Source of the DNA: Lytechinus variegatus
Taxonomy: Eukaryota; Echinodermata; Echinoidea; Temnopleuroida; Toxopneustidae
DNA: 64,000 nt
Assembly: GCF_018143015.1 (NCBI RefSeq)
Contig: NC_054746.1
Coordinates: 42,288,201 to 42,352,200 of the forward strand
Reading direction: 5' to 3'
Below the pieces are notes generated by a model, which saw nothing but the letters and a program-made list of their open reading frames with translations, had not been told where the DNA came from and ran no database searches. Of this stretch, positions 56,438 to 64,000 are shown in pieces. Both the position numbers and the translations under genes were made by a program. Every line of letters starts with the position of its first letter. The first letter of the stretch is position 1.

Positions 56438-57240
56438 TGACATTGAACAATGAACATTGACTTTTTAAAGCAAATTCAATCTGGAGAAAGAGACTCTGTC
56501 CAAGGACCATGTTGTTTCCAGTTACAACAGCCAGTCTAGATGAAAATTGTTAACCAGTATTTATTGCAATTGCTTGGAAACAAGCACAGTTTATGATTTT
56601 ACAATTTTTTATTTCTTATAGCACTTCATTTATTTCTATTCACATTTTAGTCTTATGATCATCTCATATGCATTCATTCAGTTCATTGGTTGTTTTGGTT
56701 GATAATTATTCCAAGAATGCATTTTATTATATTTAAAGCCTTCAATTGCAGTAATTGTGGTAATTATACCACCTGCTTGTAAGCGTTTTTAACATTTTAA
56801 ACCAAATTTTTAAAGTGAAAATTGCATTATTATATATATTAGATGAGATATATTTGGAGCATTTTTTATTGAATTCAAGTTTTGCTTGAAGCAAAATGAT
56901 TGATTATCTTGTACAAATTCGAAAACTTTACCACAAAATTGTTTAAAATTAAATCAAATTTTGCTTGAAGCAAATGTAAATCTGAATAAATTTTACCATG
57001 CAATGATTGCTAGTGGTATAAAAACTTATTTTTTTCTTATATATTTTACCTATACGGATTGGATTTCATTGGACACTTGTTATTGCATTTGGAAGCTTGT
57101 ATATCATCATCACTTTTGACATATTTTGACTGCAATGTATGCATAGCAAAATTGATACTGTATATGAGTAATGTATATGAAATGTAACTTTGTATTTCAT
57201 CTTACTGTATATTGATAGTAACTTTGGAAATTAAACTTTA
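56438..57240 (+). other. 3'UTR with polyadenylation signals
   Basis: AT-rich trailer following the TGA. AATAAA occurs at 56,985-56,990 and the common variant ATTAAA at 57,230-57,235. Two similar TTTTGCTTGAAGCAAA phrases (about 56,879 and 56,960) are short palindromic hairpins (TTGCTTGAAGCAA) that might be regulatory. Confidence 0.5.
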
Positions 57241-57731
57241 ATAATCAATTTATTATGTTTAATTAGTTGAATATGTTCTCGTTATTTAGAATGCATTATG
57301 TTTTTTTAAGCCAAGTGTCTCTTCTTAAAAGTGGAGATGGGGGGGGGTGTAAATAAGTATACATGTGGAGAGGGCGATGGGGGGGGGTGAGCTTGTGAGA
57401 TGGGCAGGGGATTAGATACACATGTGCAAAAGAAAGAGAGAGAGAGAAGATATGCATACGAGTAGTTGAGGTTGCCAAGAAGGAGGAAAATGGGCATGTA
57501 AAACACTTAAAATGAAGTTATGTGTTAAAGGAGAGAGATAAGAAACACAGAATATTATAGTCATTAAAGAGAAATCAAACATTTGTGATAAAATGAATGT
57601 TGAAGGAGAAATAAAAAGCAGAACTGAGAAATTTGAATGAAATCGGACCAGGAATAAGAAATTATGATCTAAAAAGATAATGATAATAATAGTGACAAGT
57701 GGCCAAGATAACTCAAATCATGCATGTAGGT
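57241..57731. other. Intergenic DNA with G runs
   Basis: GATGGGGGGGGG-type runs at about 57,337 and 57,377 and a GA-rich patch at 57,430-57,450. No gene is supported; the minus frames over it are Pro/His/Ser-rich shadows of the G runs. Confidence 0.4.
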
Positions 57732-58345
57732 TTAAAGGACCAGTCCATCCCAACAAAAACTTGATTTGAATAAAAAGAGAAAAATTCAACAAGCATAACA
57801 CTGAAAATTTCATCAAAATCGGATGTAAAATAAGAAAGTTATGGCATTTTAAAGTTTCGCCTAATTTCACAAAAACAGTTATATGAACGAGCCAGCTACA
57901 TCCAAATGAGAGAGTCGATGATGTCATTCACTCACTATTTCTTTTGTTTTTTATTGTTTGAAATATGAAATATTTTGATTTTCTCGTCATTGCCATGTGA
58001 AATGAAGTTTCATTCCTCCCTGAACATGTGGAATTCCATTATTTTAACATTTTGTGCTTCAGGCAAGGCAAGGAGGTCCCAACCGTCAAATTCGTAAAAA
58101 ATGAAATATTGTATAATTCAAACAATAAAAAACAAAAGAAATAGTGAGTGAGTGACATCATCAACTCTCATTTGGATGTAACTGGCTCGTTCATATAACT
58201 AGTTTGTTAAAAATAAGCGAAACTTTGAAATGTCATAACTTTCTTATTTTACATCCGATTTTGATGAAATTTTCAGCATTGTGCTTGTCTGATTTTTCTC
58301 TATTGATTCAAATCAACATTTTTCTGAGGTGGACTTGACCTTTAA
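57732..58345 (+). mobile_element. TTAA foldback MITE, family A
   Basis: TTAA-AGGACCAGTCCATCCC at the left and GAGGTGGACTTGACCT-TTAA at the right, about 614 bp, same orientation as 11,385 and 18,245. Small local duplications (GGCAAGGCAAGG, GTGAGTGAGTG) are private to this copy. Confidence 0.85.
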
Positions 58346-59329
58346 ATAAGGAATATGAGGGTTTTTTTTCACATTCCCTCGAAGTCTTATTATTGCATGT
58401 CCTCACATGTAGAAGAAAATAACCTTTGGAAAATAAAATTTCTCATGGAGAAATCGTCACCACTATGAAATTATCCATGTGATAGGTCACATAGATAATA
58501 CTGTCATATAGCTTATCCTGATTCATTCAAACTTTCAAGTTATCGGTTTCTTTTTTTTTAGGTTGGTGAATCAGTGAAAAAAGGAAGGGAAATTATTGTC
58601 AAGTTAATTTTGATCAAAATCAGAAAAAGATAAACGAGTGAATTGAGATTGTGAAAACTCTTCATTTTAATATAGTGAAATGTCAATTTTTGCCATTTGA
58701 AACATGTTTGATATTGGAAATTGAACATAAAACACATGAATATGGCTAGCAGAGTACATTTCACATATTTTCTGGTGCTTATCCTTTGAAAATTACAATA
58801 ATAAAAATATTTATATATTTTGTCATCTTTTTTTTAGGACGGTGAATTTTCGATATCGAATTCCAAAAGGAGCTAAATCCAAAAATATTCATAAAAATTG
58901 TAAAATTTTGATATTTTCTTCAAAATTTGCACGGATGCTATAAACTTGTATCCATGTACCTAAAAATTGAATGCATTACTTTGTGCAATATAGGAAAAAA
59001 ATTACCGTGAAGTGGATTTAGCTCCTTTTAGAACAAAACTCAAATTTACAATATATTTACACTAATCTTTCCAACAAAAAAATCAAATGCGATATGTTGC
59101 ATTCCCACGTCTAAGATACATATATTTATTTTTAAATAATTTGGGTCAAAAGTGGATTTAGCCCCTTTTGGAATCAAGCTCTTCATTTTTCGGCAGGCCT
59201 ATCCTTCATTCCCAATAATATCAAACTTTTCAAATCTATAATGACCATTTTGGTGGATGCGACTGACATACAGACAAGTATAATGTATTATTGTAAATAC
59301 CATGCACTGATTTGAATCATTTTTGCATA
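58346..59329. other. AT-rich DNA with repeated GGATTTAGC phrases
   Basis: AAAAGGAGCTAAATCC (about 58,865) and GTGGATTTAGCTCCTTTT (about 59,013) form an inverted pair. A third GTGGATTTAGCCCCTTTT lies at about 59,152. It may be a small degenerate foldback. No gene is supported. Confidence 0.35.
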
Positions 59330-60227
59330 GTGGCGTACCGTGAATCAAGGCATGGGGGGGGCACCAGCAAAAATTTTGAGTCAATTAGAGGGCGCGCGAT
59401 TGCGCCTGGTATTGGTATCAATTGCCAGGTATACTGACCTAATAGAGACATTTTACGGACTGATGTGTCATTAGAGTTATGCCATTAGACGGATATGTAT
59501 CTCACATATATCACACATCTCTCTCAAATAATGAGTGCGCGAAGCGCGAGCTGATTTATTTTAAATTCAGACCTAAAAAGGAACATTATGCAAATTTTCC
59601 AATCTGATAATACCTTTCAGACTAAACAAACAATACGAGCGCGAAGCGCAAGATGATTTTTTTATGTATGGACCCCAAACAGGGACAATAAATTTAAGGA
59701 CTATTTTTTTAGGAATTCATGAAGAGTATACCCCAGAGCATACATATCTCATCAATCCGCTTGCGGATTTTGTTAGATTTTACATAAAGCACTTTTTGTA
59801 TTAATTTCAATCATGAACATCAAGTATTGCGAGAGCGAAGCGTGAGCTGATTTTTTTTTAATTGAGGTCTGGAAAGGGGCATTCTAAGGCTCGTTTGTAA
59901 GAATTTACTAAGACCATATATTTCTCTTACCAAATGATGCGATCGAGATCTTAACATTTTTTATATTCAGACCAGAAAAAGGGACATTTTAAGGACTGTT
60001 TCGTTATGAAGAGCAGATCTCATCCCCCTTCCAATCCACCAATACGAACGAAATCACGGACTGGAAGTGTGTTCAGACATTAAAAGGGGGCAGTTACTTT
60101 AAGTAGTCATGAAAAAGAAGCATATGTCACAACATAAAACAATAATAACTCGAAGTGTGATGAAACATATTTGGTGTATATTGACTTGAAGGCGGGATCT
60201 TTTAGTACAAGAGTATTATGCACCAGG

Positions 60228-60265
60228 AATGATTTATTTATTTATTCATTCATTTATTTATCTAT

Positions 60266-60296
<31 letters not shown>

Positions 60297-60362
60297 TTAT
60301 TTGTTTATTTATTTATTTGTTTATTTATTTATTTATCTATCTATTCATTTATTTATTTATTT
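60228..60362 (+). repeat. TTTA tetranucleotide microsatellite
   Basis: About 33 tandem TTTA-type units with scattered C and G substitutions, inside the hAT-type element. The Leu/Phe/Ile/Tyr-rich frame over it is an artefact. Confidence 0.95.
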
Positions 60363-60649
60363 CACATCTTTATACAGGGTAACCAATTCAGCTATACACG
60401 ATAAAAAACACCAAAGATAAAAATCTGGTTTGCAATTGGAACCTGTTAATCAAAATACATACGAATTATAAAGTACATAATATGCAAAATATACAATAAA
60501 TAATGAACACATAGGCCTAAGCAAATTGTTTCATAAAGTTTTGAACAAAATATTTTTGTAATAAAATATTATATATATAATAATACAACACAATATATAA
60601 AATACAATAACTTTTTTTCTCCGCCCTCTACGCCCCCCCCCCCCCCCTA

Positions 60650-60820
60650 GTCCAGATTGGACCTTGTTGTTTGGAAGTGCCCTTTATAGAGGGCACATGT
60701 CTCCCAATCTCTAATCAGCGACAATCCACTCATTGTCGCTGATTAGAGATTGGGAGACATGTGCCCTCTATGTTAGCTTTTGGGAAAGGGCACTTCCAAA
60801 CAACAAGGTCCAATCTGGAC
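60650..60820. repeat. 171-bp near-perfect palindrome (hairpin)
   Basis: The left arm 60,650-60,725 (GTCCAGATTGGACCTTG...CAGCGACAAT) is exactly reverse-complementary to 60,732-60,820 apart from one 13-base insertion (GTTAGCTTTTGGG) in the right arm; the loop is only CCACTC. Arms of 76 bp without a mismatch imply very recent formation or strong correction. It is bounded by C runs within the tail of the hAT-type element. Confidence 0.9.
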
Positions 60821-61506
60821 GACCCCCCCCCCGTCGTAGTTACGCCACTGTTTTTAAAGATGAGAAATGTATCAGTGCACCATACTACACCGAGCTTTCT
60901 GTGAAATAGCGCCCCCTGTAAACCATGTTTTCATTCTACTTTGGGGGCAATTGCGCTTTGAAAGGTATATGATCTACAATGGTAATGGTCATTCTGAGCA
61001 ATCAATATCATATATTTATTTTGAACAAGATTGGTGTATTATAAGCGAACAAAAAGTGTGTTAAGAAAAATTATGACATTCCCATCCAAAACTGTGCATA
61101 TTTTCTTTTTAAATAAAGACCGTGTTGTTTATTCATTAAAAACGGGACATTTAAGCACCTTTCGCAATAGAATCCCGGAATAGTATATAACTAAACGATG
61201 CAAACTCAGTGAGCTGAGAATATTTGAAACAAGCCTATTTACCTGAAAAGGGGGTAATTTCAAAGAATAATATGGGGATTTGAGGAGAGGATACGTATCT
61301 CGCTTGTAAAATAATGAGAGCGAGGATTTTTTTTTTGGTCTTATTCACCACTTTTTCGTTAAAATGAACAGGATTCGTATCTTACATTCTCACTGAAATA
61401 AAATAATGAAAATCGAATCGTGGCGTAGGTAGGATTTTTTCGGGGGGCTCTGAGGGTCCTTAATATTTAATGGGGGGCCTTTTTTTTCCTGTGTGTGAAA
61501 GTGTCA

Positions 61507-62900
61507 CAGGGGCGGATCCAGTTTTCGCCAATAGGGGATAAGGCCCGAAATAATCTCCCCAGATCCAGATCGGTCGCTCAAAATTGATTTATGTTTCTAT
61601 TAAGGGGTAGTCCTCACTGTCACTTCTTAGCTTATAAATCAACAAAATTATGAAATAATCTCATAATCCCTACATCAAAAGTGCGAGCGCGAAGGGCGAG
61701 ATATTTTTCCCTTTCATTTATTTTGTCTTGAAAATTTAACATTCTGGGCAATTAATATTTGTGATCCTGAACAAGGTGCATATGAAACTAAATAATTACC
61801 GCGAACGCCAAGCGCGAGCAGAAATTTCTAATTTAATGCTTTGGCCTGATCGAAAAGGAACCTGTAAAGGATTGTTTGCAGTTACCCATGAAGACGATAC
61901 ATCATATCAGCAATAATGCGAGCGTGAAGCGCGAGCTGATTTTTTTTTTTTACATTCTGACCGATAAAGAACTTGTCATTCTAAGCACTTTTTGTAATCA
62001 TGAGAGGGATGTAACTAAACGATAATTGATGCGAGCGCGAAGCGCGAGCGGAAGACAGCTGATACATTAGACCTAAAAACTGGACTCTCTATTCATGTTG
62101 GGTAATTGGGTATCTTACTATAATGAGAGTGTGAAGCGCGAGCAGAAAATTATTGATATTCTGATTTGAAACTGAATAAGTCTAAGCACGTTTTGAATAA
62201 AGAACAAGCTGCCCATAGCAGTAAACATGTGCGTGACATTTATATATATATATTTTTTTTGACCTAGCATATGGGCATTCTGTATACATTTCGTTTTTAT
62301 ATGATGAAACCTGAAACCCTGACATTAATTCTAATTACATTTTGCCATCGAAACAAGAGTAAATTATTCATGAGTTCGCGAAGCGTGAGCTGAAATTATT
62401 AATATACTGACTTGTAAAAGGATTGTTTGCAGTGACTCTTGAATAGAATATTTATCTCACCAATCAAATAATTCGAGCGCGAAACGCGAATTGATTTTTC
62501 TTTCAGTTTGTGACTGAAAAGTTAGCAGGTTAACCACTTTTTGCAATCATAATTAGGATGAGTATCTAACAGACAATTATTGCGAGCGCGAAGTGCGAGC
62601 GTTTATATTCAGACCATGACAGTTGAGGCCCGAGTTTTTTTTTCTACGAAGAACATGGAATTAGAACGCTAAGCAGGAGCTGACTTGTATACATACAGGA
62701 CATTCAAAGCAATATTTTACCATCTACAGGCTATATAGGCCTATCTAAACACTTACACTGCGATTGCTAAGCACAAGCTGATTTTTTTATAATTATTTTT
62801 TAGACATGCCAAACCTGGACGTTCTAAGCATATTTTGCGATCAAGAAGACAAGAACATATTTAAGAAATACTGCGCGAGCGTGAAGCGCAAGCTATTTTA
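61507..62900 (+). mobile_element. GCGAGCGCG-motif element, third copy, right end not found
   Basis: It starts CAGGGGCGGATCCAGTTTTC. 61,507-61,690 is the reverse complement of the right end of 29,522-31,654, so it is the same family inverted. Motifs GCGAGCGCGAAGCGCGAGCG and variants occur at about 61,682, 61,918, 62,031, 62,375, 62,474, 62,582 and 62,875. A matching right terminus is not visible before the gene at 63,285. A preceding fragment with TGGCGTAGGTAGGATTTTT starts near 61,424. Confidence 0.6.
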
Positions 62901-63284
62901 TATTATCAGGCTTTTATTTCCTTTTTATTAATCTTTGGACTTTTTTTATTCATTATTATTATTATTTTTTTTTAAAAGAGGACACCATTGGATTCCGCTC
63001 CCATTTGAAGTATTAGGGACAGCCGTCTCTTACCCAGGCCAAGGATTCCACTGACACCCCTCCCATCCCCACCACCGCCTCTATACACGACCCCCACGAA
63101 GGGGCTCAGCTTAGCCGATCGAAATCATTGGATCGGATCTCCGCAGTGGGTTCGTGAGTGCGCGCGGCCGTGTAGTGCATAGCTCCATGCATGCATGCAC
63201 CACCAAAATACCAGTCCAGAGTATAGTAGCAGACGACGATCAACTACCATTTGCGAGGAAATCTTTGCCGAAACGGAGGGCATC
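62901..63284 (+). promoter_or_regulatory. Putative promoter and leader of the NIDO-like gene
   Basis: GC content rises from about 63,000 (CACCGCCTCTATACACGACCC). There is an ATTGG (inverted CCAAT) at about 63,128 and a CpG-rich GTGCGCGCGGCCGTG at 63,157. No TATA box is evident. An in-frame ATG at 63,195 would add 30 residues ahead of the signal peptide; the later ATG is preferred because a signal peptide must be N-terminal. Confidence 0.35.
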
Positions 63285-63470
63285 ATGAAACTTCTCCTGG
63301 GATTCTTAGCAGCTCTCGTTGCTGTCGTGCAATGTTTGCCTCGGGAACAATTCTTTCCTTTTGGAGATGGAACCGCCAACAAGAAGCTGAGTAGGAGAAG
63401 CAAGAAGACTCTTTCCATTACGTTCAGAGATCATTTTACATTTTTAGGAGAGGAGCAATCTGTACTTCAT
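63285..63470 (+). CDS. First coding exon of a secreted protein, start of a NIDO-like domain (partial)
   Basis: The ATG at 63,285 opens a textbook signal peptide (MKLLLGFLAALVAVVQC, cleavage likely near CLP). Then comes EQFFPFGDGTANKK, a basic SRRSKK stretch and LSITFRDHFTFLGEEQSVLH, up to a GTAAGT donor at 63,471 (62 codons, phase 0). The pattern FFPFG, then a hydrophobic strand and F-TFLG---SVLHV, is how NIDO domains begin in nidogen, SNED1, alpha-tectorin and MUC4-type extracellular proteins, as I remember them. The rest of the domain would be on exons beyond the window; no second exon is seen in the last 530 bases. A role in extracellular matrix is inference. Confidence 0.7.
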
Positions 63471-64000
63471 GTAAGTTTTTACCAAAATGCTTTAACAAGT
63501 TACTACGTGTAGGCATGGAACAATGCACTCATTGTATGACCCGTTTTCAGGTGGATCTCATAAATAAAAAAAAGTGTGTATGCATACACACTTTTTTTAT
63601 TCCGAATCATAATAATAAAGTTATGAGGAGGATCAAAGGTAAGAACCAGTTGATATGGGTTGTTTAATCTGAAGTTTTTAATTTGGGCAAGGGTAGATGG
63701 GAAAACCACTGTTTCACATCACAAGAAGGTAGCCTTGCTTTGCCAAATGCCAGATTTATTGATTACAAAGTGGTTTTGAGACTTTGATTTTTTTCAGTCA
63801 TATAATTTATTTTGAAGAGTTCCTAACTTCCTATAAGAACCAACCATCAACAAATATACCAGTCTGATGATTTACATAATAGATCAATAACCAATTTGTA
63901 AACTTGTGTTTTCAAAATAATGGAATTTGTTATGTCTATATTAAAAGAAAAACATTGAATATCTAATAAAAGACCACTGTTGATACCTTGCAAAGGTGAT
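63471..64000 (+). other. First intron of the NIDO-like gene (partial) with a 32-bp palindrome
   Basis: Starts with the donor GTAAGTTTTT. 63,567-63,598 is a perfect palindrome, AAAAAAAGTGTGTATG and its complement, able to form a 16-bp hairpin without a loop. Nothing else is recognised. Confidence 0.55.

Larger units (their letters stand above)
59338..60850 (+). mobile_element. hAT-type element, second GCGAGCGCG-motif copy
   Basis: The left end TAGTGGCGTACCGTGAATC (first C mutated) and right end AGTTACGCCACTG match the 36,962 element, as do the interior GCGCGAAGCGCGAGCTGATT motifs (59,535, 59,638, 59,830). Flanks TTTTTGCA and TTTTTAAA agree at 6 of 8 bases, a decayed duplication at best. It has later gained a TTTA microsatellite and a 171-bp palindrome near its right end. 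Confidence 0.7.

Noticed and set aside
56136..56510. Antisense 124-residue frame over the acidic-protein gene
   Set aside because: Shadow of the GC-richer coding strand; His/Pro/Ser-rich reading is what the complement of Asp/Glu codons gives.
60171..60420. Leu/Phe/Tyr-rich frames that look membrane-like
   Set aside because: Produced by the TTTA microsatellite.

Overview
The window is metazoan nuclear DNA: AT-rich, repeat-dense, with GT/AG-flanked exons and no bacterial-type gene packing. Several dispersed families (the GCTCGCGCTTCGCGCTCGC motif family, the TTAA-AGGACAAGTCCACC foldback family, the GACCTTTGACCTTGGTCATGTGACC family) are ones I associate with sea urchins, so an echinoid is my best inference. 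Species cannot be fixed from sequence alone. Almost all open frames are shadows of repeats.

Likely genes are few. (1) A plus-strand gene at about 54,990-57,240 has a CCAAT/TATA-like promoter, a 5'UTR exon, an intron and one coding exon for a 257-residue acidic protein. (2) The first coding exon (63,285-63,470) of a secreted protein with a signal peptide and the start of a NIDO-like domain runs off the right edge. (3) A decayed multi-exon gene on the minus strand has recognisable exons at 34,255-34,011, 25,682-25,577, 25,147-25,064, 22,112-22,022, 19,032-18,873, 17,304-17,031, 16,004-15,883 and 13,744-13,451. It carries frameshifts and an in-frame stop and looks transposase-like. (4) Isolated candidate exons lie at 846-977 (-), 42,625-42,746 plus 43,398-43,539 (+), and 51,216-51,328 (-).

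Layout. 1,631-5,905 and 44,630-48,330 are two inverted arms, each a 33-bp minisatellite of roughly 100-120 units with an almost identical outer flank of about 330 bp, enclosing about 39 kb. 5,950-12,200 is one dispersed repeat whose single TTAA holds a chain of three TTAA-type elements sharing boundary TTAAs (7,630-10,628; 10,625-11,388; 11,385-11,986). The first of these contains a 2.6-kb foldback transposon with an 8-bp target duplication. 13-26 kb is the decayed gene with many TTAA elements in its introns. 27,075-33,054 is a second foldback transposon, also with an 8-bp duplication, carrying a nested hAT-like element of about 4.4 kb that itself contains further inverted repeats. 34-44 kb holds the 5' end of the decayed gene, a clean hAT-type element (36,962-38,456, perfect 8-bp duplication), small hAT-like elements, a CpG-rich candidate promoter and a 7SL/Alu-like fragment. 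48-64 kb holds microsatellites, further elements and the two best genes.

The most interesting thing is architectural: minisatellite-built terminal inverted repeats appear in two insertions with target duplications, and possibly at 46-kb scale in the giant inverted pair. Repeat boundaries and identities were judged by eye; no alignment or search was run.
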